Source: Carettochelys insculpta (taxonomy: Eukaryota > Chordata > Testudines > Carettochelyidae). From it: 64,000 nt of DNA. The notes below the pieces were generated by a model that saw nothing but the letters and a program-made list of their open reading frames with translations, ran no database searches and was not told where the DNA came from. A program made the position numbers and the translations under genes. The first letter of the stretch is position 1. Each line of letters opens with the position of its first letter. The stretch is taken from NCBI RefSeq assembly GCF_033958435.1, contig NC_134152.1, forward strand, positions 11,704,001-11,768,000. The letters run 5' to 3'. Shown in pieces: positions 11,810-22,612 of this stretch.

Positions 11810-12164
11810 GGAAACAGTGACACAAGATGCCACGCAATTACAAGGAGAAGAAAATTACTCTTAGTTGTGCAACAGGAAGCAGTTATTCATTTTAGTGTGA
11901 AATGATGCCATGCCTCATCATGCGAGTATTGGGTCACCATCTTCGTCACCAAGACGACTGTATCAGAGAGTTCCCTGACACAAAAGGGAGCACAAAAGGA
12001 AGAAACAAACATCTGGTGTTGTGATGAAACTGCTCCAAGAGGCTGGAATATGACCAATCTCCAGGATGGGAGAGACATGTTGCTGAGTTATACTAAAGGT
12101 TGTTTCTCCATGAAACAGACATAAAAACACTCCTGATCCACAAACCTGTCAGCCAGCCTTTTAA
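11810..12164. other. No gene recognised
   Basis: Between the CR1 tail and a Penelope fragment. No recognisable content. Confidence 0.3.
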
Positions 12165-12635
12165 TGGAGTGGGCCATTCTGTTAATGACTTAAAAGTTTG
12201 AGTCTTACTGAAGAGGAATTTTCACAACACTCTTGAAAGAGAGGCTGCTGAACTCTCTTTTATATTAAAATTCGACACATTAACACATGGTTTGAACCAG
12301 GATGGCAATTTTCTGGGTCATTACAGGGGCTCTTTTGCATACTTGGCTTAATCTAACTCTTGACTCCCCCCATCTTCTGCCCCCTACTCTCTGATTTGCT
12401 CACCTTGATAATTTTTTTCTGATTTGTCAAGCTTGATTACTGTTTTTGGTTCTCTGTGCCTTAAATATTGAGTCTGTTCTGGTATGGCTGTGCTCTGAAG
12501 AAGTGGGTCTGTCCCACGAAACCTCATCACCTAATGAATTATTTTGTTAGTCTTTAAAGTGCTACTTGACTGCTTTTTTGTTTTGATAGTATATAGACTA
12601 GCACAGCTTTCTTCTCTCTGTTACTTTGTAACTTG
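12165..12635 (+). mobile_element. Penelope pseudo-LTR fragment (family A)
   Basis: This contains 'ctgaagaagtgggtctgtcccacgaaacctcatcacc', then 'ttgttagtctttaaagtgcta' and 'agactagcacagct', the 3' signature of turtle Penelope-like elements. It is the + strand counterpart of 42376-42784, and the two align over nearly their full length. Confidence 0.8.
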
Positions 12636-13117
12636 AAACAGTGGTTCTCCGTCTTTCCAGACTCCTGTTCTCTTTCAGGAATCTCATCTGGCTCCTGAGT
12701 GTCACCAAGTTTCACCACATGTAAAAACTACTTGCTTAGCGAATCAGACACAAAAATACAAAAGTGGCACAGCACACGGTTCCTGAAAAATTGTTGACTT
12801 TCTCATTTTTACCATATAATAATAAAACCAGTCGGAAGAAAAATAATCATAATCACAGAATCATAGAAGATTACCACATTTTTTGTAGAACCTTTATTCT
12901 GGAAAGTTGTCAAAGGACAAATTGTGTGCACGCACATGCCTATCTTTTGTGTAAAGTGTGGATTTATTGCTAATTAATGAAATGCAGCCACATCTGCAGT
13001 GAACTGTCATAGCTGTTCTGTGCCATCAACAATAGAGTATGTTGGTGTGGGGGAGGTTTTCAGGAAGTAAAGATTGATCTCATCCATTGAAATCAGTAGG
13101 AGGAACTGTAATCTTTA
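12636..13117. other. No gene recognised
   Basis: A/T-rich sequence. I recognise nothing in it. Confidence 0.3.
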
Positions 13118-13242
13118 GACCCGTAGAATTACAGAAGATTAGGGTTAGAAGAGACCCCAGCTAGTCATCTAGTGCAACCCCCTGCTCCACTCTGTCAAGG
13201 TGGACCTTAAAAACCTCTAAGTATGGAGATTCTACCATTTAA
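13118..13242 (-). mobile_element. CR1 3'-end fragment
   Basis: Read on the + strand: 'agaagattagggttagaagagacc' followed by 'tcatctagtgcaaccccctg' and 'cttaaaaacctctaagtatgg'. This is the reverse complement of the CR1 3' end, truncated after about 125 bp. Confidence 0.85.
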
Positions 13243-13249
13243 TATCATG

Positions 13250-13570
13250 GGTGGTGGGTGAAGCTTCCACTTAAGGAGGCAGTAGCTCCTTTCCCCAGGT
13301 CCCATTCCCTGCCCTGCAAAAGTCCCACCCCGTCCCATTGTCTCCCTCCTCTCTGCCCCACCCCGCACATCCCATGTCCCTACTCCCTGCCTGTTTGCCC
13401 CCTTCCAGCCAAATCCCTGAACCCAAGCAATTTCTTTTTTTAAAAAAGCTCCAATTTTCTGCAAGTTCTTTCCCAACAAAAGAGAGCATATTTTGTACCA
13501 TGTGCAATTTTTTTTCGACTTCTGTAAAAAACTTAGAGTCAGGCTCTGGACAGTTTCCCTGCTCCTGTGA
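13250..13570 (-). repeat. Unclassified interspersed repeat, copy 1 of 3
   Basis: On the minus strand this reads '...ttcagggatttggctggaag...' followed by a G-rich stretch and 'ggaagcttcacccaccaccc'. The same order is found at 37500-37745 (+) and 58055-58330 (-). There is no open frame of known family. See the finding on the three copies. Confidence 0.6.
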
Positions 13571-14477
13571 GTGGGAGGGGGAGCTGGCACCTGGCTCCTG
13601 GCTGCCTGCCACTCACAGGAGTCAGGAAACTGACTGGTGCTGCTACACTGGTCAGTTTCCAGGCTCCCCTGAGTGGTGGGCAACCCAGAGCTAGGCGCCA
13701 CCTCCCCACCATTCAGAGTCACGTTAACCCAAGATTTGTGCGCCTTGAGTGGACGTATCTCGGGGTTCTACTGTATAACAACATAATTTACCTACCTTAT
13801 TATTGTAAGTCAGCTGGATGCCAGCATAGCTGGGTGCACACTGGGTGTTTTCACTGGGATAGCCCTGTTGTTTTTCTAAAACAACTATAAAAGCTAATAC
13901 ATAAATAAGTCACATGCCTGGCTGAGATACTTACATCATTTACAACTTTTCGGTGACTGACAACTGGGATGAAGAGCGTAGTCATCTTTTTCGTTCCTCT
14001 GGGACAATGGAGCTTTCTACCATAAAAGAAATGCGCATCTGTGCAGGAGATTGAGCTGTGTTCGCCAGGGCCAGCCCAAGAGCTCCCTTAGGAAGTGCAT
14101 CCCATTTCAAACCTCACCACCTTCCGCTCCAAACACAGGGGTGCGTCTTTCACCTGCCTTCTCTAACAAACTCTTAGCACTTTGCTGGTTGGATAATGAA
14201 AAAAATTCCATACAAGACACTCCACTCTTCAAACTTCTTCCACCTCAGGAGAGGCTGAGAGAACACGTGACAGGTGTTAGAGGCGCTCTGGCTCTCCTTC
14301 ATCATTCAGCCCAACCTCCCATTTATTCCTGAACAAAACTCTCAAGCCCCTAATTACTCCTGTGTGTGTTTTGCCTGCACAGTAATTACAGCATATTCCA
14401 ATCACAGCAGTCAGATTCAATTCAGTCCAGGACCTCTAGATGGCACTATTGTATGCCAACTTCCACATAGCTTTCAA
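13571..14477. other. No gene recognised
   Basis: The first part (to about 13740) may still belong to the preceding repeat. Beyond that no feature is seen. Confidence 0.3.
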
Positions 14478-14748
14478 GAATCTTAGAATCCAAGGGCTGT
14501 AAGGGACCCCAAAAGGTCACCTAGTCCAGCCCCCTGCCTAAATCAGGATCAACTCTTAACTAAATCACCCCAGCCATGACTATGTCAAGCTGGGACTTAA
14601 AAACCTCTAGGGAGGGAGATTCCACCACCTTCCTAGGTAATTCCACCACCCCTCTATTAGCCTTACAAACCACGGAAGATGCCCCAGGGAAAGAAGCCTG
14701 CTGCCTGAACGCTGAAAAACCCTATCTCTAAGGGTGACTCAGGGCTTG
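14478..14748 (-). mobile_element. CR1 3'-end fragment
   Basis: The signature 'atccaagggctgtaagggacc', 'cctagtccagccccctgcc' and 'gacttaaaaacctctaggga' is the reverse complement of the CR1 3' UTR. The right part (after about 14640) is more diverged. Confidence 0.85.
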
Positions 14749-14751
14749 TCT

Positions 14752-14911
14752 ATACTTAAGGGAAGATTGCTGCGTCACTGTCGATCTTCTGGAGTTTGAT
14801 TTTGCTGCATGTGTAGCAAAATCAATCCCTCTGGGCTAGGCTGTCAACCCTGGCGTAGCTAGAATGGTGTATCTGGGGTCAAATTTCTGCCCTTGTGCAG
14901 ACAAGGCCCGT
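14752..14911. mobile_element. Harbinger-type MITE
   Basis: It starts 'cagggcttgtctatacttaag' and ends 'tgcagacaaggccc', an inverted-repeat pair of the group. The interior 'ggagtttgattttgct...agcaaaatcaa' is shared with the MITEs at 24726-25022 and 55986-56879. Confidence 0.65.
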
Positions 14912-16689
14912 GGCAGGGAGGGGCAGATGCATCTTTCACAGGCTCAGAGTACTGATTGATAGGGCACCCCATGTAATGGCAGCCTTTGCCTCCTGGGAGA
15001 CAGCATCAAAACTAAATATTGCTGAGTCAGTGCATTAAAGGCCACATCATAGCTCTGAACTGAAAGTCTGGCCACAAGATCTTTGCCCAGGAGCATCAGT
15101 TATATGGTTTGTTTGAACCAAACACAAGGCTTTGCCTCCCACCCACATTTGGCCAACTATGTAAATATCAAGTAGAAGTATGAAAGCAGTTTCCCACATT
15201 ATATGCACACATTTATGGCTCTAGTTCCTTGTTGGAAAGAATTTGTAATTGGCCATATCATGCAGTGACTGTCCAGGTACCTCTTTTTTTTCCATCAAAA
15301 ATGGCATCTGGGAGCAGTGCTCTTTGGGTTTTATGATCAAGTACTTCTAGGCCTCCATCCTGCACAACAGAAATGTTACCATCCAGCCCAAGGCCCATAG
15401 TGAGCATTCTGCTATTGGCATCACAAGAGGCTGAGTGGGCTGATAACCTTCTATTTTAGGACCCAATGCTGCTAACATTGAAACAAATGGAAGTTTCACT
15501 ACTGATTTCAGTAGGAAGAGCATCCCAACGCTGATCCATGAGACATTTTGCTTGAATGGAAGAAATTCCTTTGTTTTTACAGTTAGCCTACATGACTCCA
15601 GCTCAAGAATGTCAAAACCCATGTCATAGCCCATTGCCTTTATAGCCTGATTGAGCCACTGTGATGGCACACATCGTCCAACTTTAGCCTTTCCAGCAGA
15701 GAGTTGGGTTTTTTTTTTTTTAACACCCATGCACTCCCCTGATTTGGGAACTAGGGGTGTCAGTGTAGTGAGTGCCTCACTATGTTTCCAGGTTCACATT
15801 TTCCCCAGGGGGAATGTTAGCAACAGAACTGGCTGAAAAATAAAAATCACGCACAAAAAATAAGAAATTTAAAAATAATTTGTTTTATTCTTTGAAACCT
15901 TCTAAGCCACATTTCTCCATTTCCCGCTTTCAAAATCTGATTTTTTAAAATCAATTTAGTCTGATGGGGTAAGATTCCTCCATCCCAAATAATTCAAGAT
16001 TGAACCATTTTTCACATTAGTCAGAGTCAAAAAAGGGTATTTTGCCAAAGTTTTCATTAGAAAAAATTAAGCTAGCACTAATTTTTATTTTATTATATTT
16101 TATTTTCATATGGTTTTAGTTTAAAGTACAATCAATAAAATAAAATAAAATATTAAAATAATCTCAATACCATAGACAGGTTGAGCCTACAAAATAGTCA
16201 CAGGAAGAGAAGGTCCATGACAAATACATAATTAATGACTAATCTGATGTTTCAGAATTGACTGAGCAAAAAATGGTACATATGTCACAAGAGCTAGTTG
16301 CTGCTCATGTCTAACCTTGACACTCAACTCTAGCTAGCATTAAGTTTTTTTCAGGGTCCTATTAATGTGGTATTGAAGCAGCACACAACCCACTTATTTA
16401 TCTTCCAGCATATCCTTTCTGTTTCTCCAGAATTCGGATATAGTGTTCTAGAACCTGATTCAGTGCTCAGTTAAGTCAGCGGAAAGCCTGATTTACTTTA
16501 GGTCAAGCCCTCTTTAAGCCGCTGCATCCATGACAACATCAATGAATAAGCCTGTGTGGGTGTCACAAGCATGACCAGTGACAAAACACATGACTTTCAG
16601 GGTCTTTCTGTTTAATAGAACAAAGAAATCTTGCTCTGTGTCACTTTGGTCAGCCTACTGCTAAGCAAGATTCAGTGACTTACAATTCT
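14912..16689. other. No gene recognised
   Basis: Host-like sequence that becomes A/T-rich from about 15840, with an 'ataaaataaaat' palindromic patch around 16090-16150. A T run (15709-15721) is the only simple repeat. Confidence 0.3.
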
Positions 16690-16920
16690 GCCATCCTAGG
16701 GTATTACTGCTGCTATTTCAAAATAGTTTTGAAATAACTTTGCAAGCATCTACAGAACACAGCTGCTATTTTGAAATAATTTGAAATAATGGGCACATTT
16801 TTTTGAATTTGGTAAACCTCAATGTATGAGGAATTGCGCCTGTTTCAAAATGGGTTGTGTTGACAGGGAACGGGGTTACTTTGAAATAAAGGTGCTGAGC
16901 AGACATAGTATTTCAGATTA
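16690..16920. repeat. Decayed Harbinger-type sequence
   Basis: Repeated 'atttcaaaatagttttgaaataac' and 'ttgaaataatgg' motifs resemble the 'atttcgaaataa' subterminal wording of the full element after CpG decay. The ends cannot be placed exactly. Confidence 0.35.
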
Positions 16921-16924
16921 GAGC

Positions 16925-17395
16925 CCCTGGAAGCCCCTCTCAGCTCCTGACCTCATGCAAAATCAGCTCCCATTGCCTGGTTTCTGGTTTCTGGAGCATA
17001 CAGCCAGATGGTGCAGGCTGCAGTTTGGAATTACTGGGGGCTGCAGCAGGCTGAGAGCCTTCCTCAGGATTCAGCAGGGTTGCTGGCCAGGAGTCACTCT
17101 GGTTTGTCTCCCAGCCAGAGCCTACCTCTGGCACCCCAGTCCCTTTCTCCTCCCCAGTCTTCTGCTGCCCCCACTCCTACCCTCCTAACCCACATCCTCT
17201 GCCACCTGCCCCCATACTCCACATAACCCAAACCTCCTGCCACCTTCCTGCATCCGTACTCCCTCCCAGACACAGCCCCCCCAGTCCTCCACCCCAGGAC
17301 CAAAACCCTGCACCCCCTGCTGCACCCCAGTCCCCTGACCCATGTCTTAACCACCTCCTTCACCCAGACCCTACATCTCCTCCATTAATGTAGCA
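16925..17395. repeat. C-rich interspersed repeat, copy 2
   Basis: It shares the 'ctgcaccccctgctgcacccc' and 'cttcacccagaccctacatctcctcc' tract with 340-1015, including the closing 'cctccat.aa' segment. Family unassigned; non-coding. Confidence 0.5.
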
Positions 17396-17811
17396 GAAAA
17401 GTGCAGTCCTTCACCATTTTCCAAATTGTTGGAACAGCCTCTCAGCAGCAGTTATTCCCCAGCCCTGGTCTTGGGAGTTTGATGCATTTCTGTGATGTTT
17501 GTGAGAGACTGAACCGCTACCCACTAGTGTAAATATAGATTCAATAACAAAATACTTTCAGCTCCACTCACCATAGATGTAAAGCAGCAAACCTGCTGGT
17601 GCAAGCAGATGCAGTTCCAATGACTTTGCCAGAAGTGCTGTGGTCAAAGAGCATAAAGAAATAGGCACCCAGTCTTAGAGAGCTTTTAGATCACTGGAAT
17701 TACAGCTCAGAATGGTTTGGACAGCTGCTCCATGAAGGACAGGAGTGTTAATTATTCACATTCCAGTGGCAAACAGAAGCCCTGGCACAGGGCTAGCTGT
17801 CCGTTAAAGGA
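17396..17811. other. No gene recognised
   Basis: Ordinary sequence with no recognisable feature. Confidence 0.3.
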
Positions 17812-17885
17812 GCACGGTCATGGAAGGGTATAAACTGTTTAAGAAGGATGGACAGGGGAGACAAGGAGGAGGAGTTGCGCTCTAT
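17812..17885 (+). mobile_element. CR1 fragment cut by the Harbinger element
   Basis: It matches the long CR1 copy at about 9271-9342 ('cggtcatggaagggtataaa', 'aggaggaggagttgcgctctatg'). It stops exactly where the Harbinger terminus starts. The continuation expected in CR1 is not found after the other end of the transposon. Confidence 0.8.
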
Positions 17886-18090
17886 GGCTACGTCTACACG
17901 TGCAGCCAACATCGAAATAGATTATTTCGATGTTGCGACATCGAAATAGGCTATTTCGATGAATAACGTCTACACGTCCTCCAGGGCCGGCAACGTCGAT
18001 GTTCAACTTCGATGTTGCTCAGCCCAACATCGAAATAGGCAGAGCGAGGGAACGTCTACACGTCAAAGTAGCACACATCGAAATAGGGAT
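17886..18090 (+). repeat. Harbinger left terminal and subterminal repeats
   Basis: The terminus is followed by two further 'acgtctacacgtc' copies (about 17967 and 18051) and at least five 'catcgaaatag' or 'cgatgtt' motifs in both orientations, spaced roughly every 20-60 bp. Such subterminal arrays are typical binding sites for the transposase or Myb partner; that role is inferred here. Confidence 0.8.
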
Positions 18091-18245
18091 GCCAGGCACA
18101 GCTGCAGACAGGGTCAACGGGCGGACTAGCACTTCTGGGGCAACAGCTAGCCGCTCCCTTAAAGGGCCCCTCCCACATACACTCAGCCTGCACAGCACAC
18201 GGTCTGAGGAGCCATATAGGCACACAGACCCCGGGCGCCGCAGTC

Positions 18246-18253
18246 ATGGACCC

Positions 18254-18288
<35 letters not shown>

Positions 18289-18746
18289 TAGAGGTCCACC
18301 TAGCCCTCCCGGCAGGAGCAGGGCTTGCCCTGGCTCATGCCATGTGGGAGGCAGCTGACTACCTTCTTGCCCCAGGGGAGGAGATGCCCCCAGGGCAGCA
18401 GGGCTCAACCCCTACCCCTGCAGCACCCCGCTCCACCCCCCGCCTCACACGCCGGCGGCTGTGGAGCTACCCCACCAGCACCGACTGGTGGGAGCGGCTG
18501 GTGCTTGGGGAGTGGGACAACGACCACTGGCTCCGGAACTTCAGGATGACCCGGCAGACATTCCTGGAGCTGTGCCAGTGGCTCACCCCCGCACTCAGGC
18601 ACTGGGACACTGCCATGTGGCGTGCCCTCCCTGTGGAGAAACGGGTCGGCATCGCTGTCTGGAAGCTGGCCACTCCGGACAGCTACCGATCTGTGGGGCA
18701 GCAGTTTGGTGTCGGAAAGGCCACCGTTGGGGCTGTCTTCATGGAG
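18246..18746 (+). pseudogene. Harbinger transposase, exon 1
   Basis: This exon encodes residues 1-167 of a HARBI1-like transposase. The ATG is followed by a polyglutamine run (CAG/CAA repeat, residues 4-14) and a proline/threonine-rich stretch. Next comes the conserved helical N-terminal part: NFRMTRQTFLELCQWL, then ALPVEKRVGIAVWKLATPD and YRSVGQQFGVGKATVG, a helix-turn-helix-like segment. The exon ends ...ATG GAG before a GTAAGA donor. The intron (18747-19171) is nearly all GGGCA minisatellite. The frame of this exon is intact, and the defect lies in exon 2. The start was chosen as the first ATG after the subterminal repeats, immediately before the Gln tract. The family is recognised with confidence. 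The exact N-terminus is uncertain because the Gln/Pro region is not conserved. Confidence 0.88.
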
Positions 18747-18756
18747 GTAAGAGAAC

Positions 18757-19118
18757 CCACAGGGGGAGGCCAGGGCAGGGCAGGGGGGCCAGGGCAGGGC
18801 AGGGCAGGGGGGCCAGAGCAGGGCAGGGCAGGGCAGGGCAGGGGGGCCAGGGCAGAGCAGGGCAGGGCAGGGCAGGGCAAAGCAGGGGGGCCAGGGCAGG
18901 GCAGGGCAGGGCAGGGCAGGGCAGGGCAGGGCAGGGCAGGGGGGCCAGGGCAGGGCAGGGCAGGGCAGGGGGGCCAGAGCAGGGCAGGGCAGGGCAGGGC
19001 AGGGCAGGGCAGGGCAAAGTAGGGGGGCCAGGGCAGGGCAGGGCAGGGCAGGGCAGGGCAGGGCAGGGCAGGGGGGCCAGGGCAGGGCAGGGCAGGGCAG
19101 CCAGGGCAGGGCAGGGCC
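18757..19118 (+). repeat. GGGCA minisatellite inside the transposase intron
   Basis: A purine-rich array of GGGCA units ('gggcagggca'), broken every 20-70 bp by GGGGGGCCA interruptions and a few 'agagca' or 'aaagcag' variants, fills almost the whole 425-bp intron between donor 18747 and acceptor 19171. It lacks stop codons in several frames, producing false open frames on both strands. Confidence 0.95.
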
Positions 19119-19171
19119 ATGCACACCCTGCTCACCCCTCATTGGGGCTGTCCCATGTGCTTTCTCTGCAG

Positions 19172-19930
19172 GTTGTGCGTGCCATCAACGCCATGCTCCT
19201 GCACAGGCTCGTGAGGCTAGGGGACCCACATGCCACTGTCGCCGCCTTTGCCACCCTGGGCTTCCCCAGCTGCTTCGGGGCTCTGGATGGGACTCACATC
19301 CCCATCCGCGCCCTGCATCACAGTGGAGGATGATACCTCAATCGAAAGGGCTACCATTCAGTCGTCCTGCAGGCCTTGGTGGACAGCCGGGGACGTTTCC
19401 AGGACATTTACGTGGGCTGGCCTGGCAGCACCCACGACGCCCGGGTTTTCCGGAACTCGGGCTTGTGCCGCCGGCTGGAGGCGGGGACCTACATCCCCCA
19501 GCGGGAGATCCCTCTGGGGGACACCACCATGCCCTTCTGCGTCATCGCAGATGCGGCCTACCCCCTCCGGCCGTGGCTCATGCACCCCTACACGGGCCAC
19601 CTCTCCGCTAGCCAGGAGCGCTTCAACGAGCACCTGAACCGTGCGCGCCAGGTGGTGGAGCGCTCATTTGGCCGCCTGAAGGGACGCTGGCGATGTCTCC
19701 TGACGCGCCTGGATGCCAGCCCCAACAACATCCCCCAGATTGTGGGTGCCTGCTGCGCCCTGCACGACCTTGTGGAGAGCAAGGGGGAGACCTTTCTTCA
19801 GGGCTGGGCCGCGGAGGCCGGCAGGGCACACGTGCAGCCACCTGCTGCCCCCAGTCGGCAGGTGGACCCAGAGGGGACCTGGGTCCGGGAGGCCCTGCGG
19901 GCCCACTTCGACCAACAGGCCGCGGGGTGA
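19172..19930 (+). pseudogene. Harbinger transposase, exon 2 (one stop codon)
   Basis: This exon carries residues 168-419. The acceptor is 'tttctctgcag' at 19161-19171, and splicing to exon 1 keeps the frame (VRAINAMLLHRLV follows). Catalytic region: GALDGTHIPI gives the first aspartate (residue 206). The second acidic position is either D256 in GSTHDARVF or D294 in IADAAYPL. The glutamate is E330 in VVERSFGRLKGRW. The frame is interrupted once, by TGA at 19331-19333 (codon 221) just after the first Asp; a CGA-to-TGA change would explain it. Downstream the frame stays open for 198 codons to a TGA at 19928-19930. The protein would cut and rejoin element ends in the nucleus. AATAAA-type signals follow at about 20104-20114. 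Confidence 0.9.
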
Positions 19931-20102
19931 ACTCTGCCCAGGCCCCCTACTGCCCGCCCCTTCCTCCCCCACACTCCTGCCCCAACGCCGACAACATGGA
20001 GCACCCCACCACTCCCCCCCACTTGTCCTGGAGAAATGACATCATGAACTTGTGGGTGAACGTAAATGTTTTTTTTGTCTTAACGAATTTTTTTTTTTTT
20101 GG

Positions 20103-20116
20103 TAAATAAATAAATA
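20103..20116 (+). terminator. Polyadenylation signal for the transposase gene
   Basis: 'aaataaataaata' supplies overlapping AATAAA hexamers about 175 bp after the transposase stop codon. Use is inferred from position. Confidence 0.5.
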
Positions 20117-20350
20117 TGTGACACACAAACCAAAAAGGAGGGACAAACGTTCAAACAATTCAGGATGGGCACAAATAAAACAATACAACCAGAAAGCAAA
20201 TCAGTGTGCGCCATCAACAAAAAAGAAAGGCAGGGAGGAGAACGGGGAGAACTATTTACGGGGGGGGGACGGGGCAAACGGGGGCACCAAAATAAACCAG
20301 TCCAAACTATGTACAACAAGGGGGGGGGCCACATCCCGGGCCCCTCGCCC

Positions 20351-20898
20351 CTACAGCCCAGCACTGGGCGTGCCCGGCCAGGAGCTCCGCCGTGCCTGCA
20401 GTCTGGTCCGCGGCTGGGTGGGAGCGGGCTGCACCGAAAGGTATCGGCGCCGGCAAGTCTCGGGTGGCTCCAGGGGTCCCTCGGCGCGGTGGCCCTCACG
20501 GGGAGGTGGTGGGGCGACGGTGGACGGCCCGGCGACAGCTGGAGCAGCTGGTGGTGGGACTGCAGGAGCAGGCATGGCGGCCGGTGGCTCGGCCGGCGCG
20601 GCATGGGGGGCCAGGTAGTCAACCAGCCGGTTGAATGTCTGCATATAGGCCCCCCATGCCTCCTTGCGCCAGGCCAGCGCCTGCTCCTGCAGCCGGAGGT
20701 GCTGCTCCGACACCTCCAGCTGCCGGCGGAGGATGGCCAGCAGCTGGGGGTCCGTTGCCGCCGCCGGTAGCAGGCGCGGGGTCCGCCGTCTTGCCCTCCG
20801 CGGGGCCGGTCGTTCCTCCGCCGAGGGGCTGCCCTGGAGCGAGGGTCCCGGAGGTCTCTCCGGGACAACCGAGGCCTCGCCGGCGCTCTCTTCCGGTC
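20351..20898 (-). pseudogene. Harbinger Myb/SANT protein, exon 2
   Basis: The minus-strand acceptor after '...ccatccgaag' (exon starts at 20898) joins exon 1 in phase. The exon encodes GPEESAGEASVVPERPPGPS, then a basic RRARRRTPR stretch. A leucine-rich helix follows (DPQLLAILRRQLEVSEQHLR, then ALAWRKEAWGAYMQTFNRLV), likely a coiled coil for dimerisation or transposase contact, and the exon ends in a proline/alanine-rich tail before the stop at 20353-20351. A basic patch followed by a helical C-terminus is the usual architecture of these transposon-encoded Myb/SANT proteins. There is no stop inside this exon. It converges on the transposase gene with about 420 bp between the two stop codons. 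Confidence 0.8.
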
Positions 20899-21759
20899 CT
20901 TCGGATGGTGCAGGTGCAGGTGCAGGACACAGGAGAGGAGGGGGGAAAGAAGAATGGAGACAGGCGTTAGTGTGGGCCCCGAGCCGTGGCCTTTGTCCCC
21001 CCCGCCCTGTGCTGCAGGTTCCCCATCCCCGTCCCCGGGAGATGCTGCTGTGATGGATGGGGTTCAGGGGTCCCCCTGCCCTGCACCCCATCCCTTGGTG
21101 GGAGCGACTCTCACTTCACTCCGCAGGGTCTGACAGCAGGAGAGGTTTCTTAGGCCACAGATGCCCAGTTTCTCCCAGGAGTGACAGCACCAGCTGTTGG
21201 AAGAGACAGTCCTTCCAACCCGTCGTGGGGAGAAGACCCCAAGGGGGGCCCCTCTGGGATGCAGCTTTCCCCCTCCTCTGGCTCGCTGCCTACCAGCTCT
21301 CCCTTCCCCTAGCCTCTACCTGTGGCCCCCGCCCTCGCCCCCCAATTCCAAGCCAGCTCGGCTTCTCCCTCCTGTTTGCTCAGGGCAGAGGTGTCACCTG
21401 CCAGCTGTAGCGCCAGGATCCTCCTTTGGCCCTGGGAGCTCCTCGGCTCTGGTGGCTCATATGTAGCCTGAGTCTCCCTTTGGCACTCCCCCCACTCCAT
21501 CACATGCTGCTGCTGCGGGGTGTCCCACCCCCTCCGCCCGGGGGCCCCTCGAGGTTCCGCTCCCCCCTGTCCCGGGGATGGGGCATGGCAATGTCATGCA
21601 GGGTGGGGGGGGGCAGGGGCTGATGGATGCAGTGCTGTGAGGGCCATGGCCCTGGTGTCCTTGGGGCCATGGCCATGTGAGCGTGTGGGGGGCCCTGGAC
21701 ACATCTCTATTACCCCCGCCCCTCAAGCTCCGGGGTGTCCACCAGAGAGGGGTACCTAC

Positions 21760-22426
21760 CTGTGGGTCCGCTCCCACGGTCCGGAGATCCCTGGGGGGCG
21801 GAGGCCCTGCTGCTGCTCCGGGATGGCAGGAGGAGGATCTGCAGGCCGGTGTCAGTGGAGGAGGAGCCCCCCTCCTCCTCCTCCTCCTCCTCCTGCTGCG
21901 ATGTCCCGGGGATGGCCTCCGGGGGGGGGGGGGCCCTGGGTGCGGGGCTTGCCTCCGGGGCGGACTCCGTCTGCAGGGCCTGCTGGGGCTCGTCAGCCGA
22001 GGTGTCAAGGGTGGCCGGAGGGGAGGAGGTGTGCCGGGAGCCCAGGATGTCCCTGAGCTCCCTGTAAAAGGGGCAAGTGACGGGGGCGGCCCCAGATCGG
22101 CTGGCTGCATCCCGGGCCCGGGAGTAACCCTGCCGCAGCTACTTGACCTTACCCCTGACGTGGTCAGGAGTGTGGGCAGGGTGACCCTGGGCAGCCAGGC
22201 CGTCGGCCAGCTGAGCGAACGCATCCGCGTTCCGCCTCTTGCTCCCCATTACCTGGAGCACCTCCTCCTCGCTCCAGAGCCCCAGCAGGTCCCGCAGCTC
22301 GGCCTCCGTCCAGGAGGGGCCCCGCTGCCGCTTCCCAGCCTGGCTGCCCTTCTGGCTGGGCTGGCTGCCCTGGATCCCCTTGGGGGGGGTCCCCTGGGGG
22401 CGCTGGGGGGGCTGCCGGCCAGCCAT
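21760..22426 (-). pseudogene. Harbinger Myb/SANT protein, exon 1 (one stop codon)
   Basis: On the minus strand from the ATG at 22426-22424, an N-terminal Gln/Pro/Lys-rich lead (to residue 36) precedes the Myb/SANT-like trihelix domain: GPSWTEAELRDLLGLWSEEE (from residue 36), SKRRNADAFAQLADGLAAQG, then VRGKVK. Codon 96 (22141-22139) is TAG; the frame then continues as LRQGYSRARDAASRSG and VTCPFYRELRDILG, completing the domain. After it come an acidic E-run and a Ser-rich region up to the donor (exon end 21760, intron GTAGGT). The tryptophans and the FYRELRDILG helix are conserved in the family. An upstream in-frame ATG at 22612 would add 62 residues but lies closer to the terminal repeats. The likely role is DNA binding and nuclear import of the transposase. 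Confidence 0.85.
21876..21899. repeat. (TCC)n trinucleotide tract
   Basis: Eight or so repeats of 'ctc' on + correspond to the glutamate run of the Myb/SANT protein on -. Confidence 0.9.
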
Positions 22427-22612
22427 CGCAGCTCTGTGGGGCTGAGGGTGGTGCAGGCTGGCCGCGTGTGCAGGCTGGAGCCTGCACGTTCCCTCAGCTT
22501 CCTGCAGAGGAAGGGAGGGGGAGGGGACCTTTAAGGGGCCGCTCCACGCGGCCACCAGTGAGCTGAGGGGCTGGAGAGAGCGTCTCTCAACCCCCCAGCT
22601 GATGGCCGCCAT

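Noticed and set aside
18683..19142. Long open frames on both strands rich in Pro-Ala-Leu-Cys or Gly-Gln-Arg
   Set aside because: They are produced by the GGGCA minisatellite in the transposase intron; no domain, and splice sites bracket the array.
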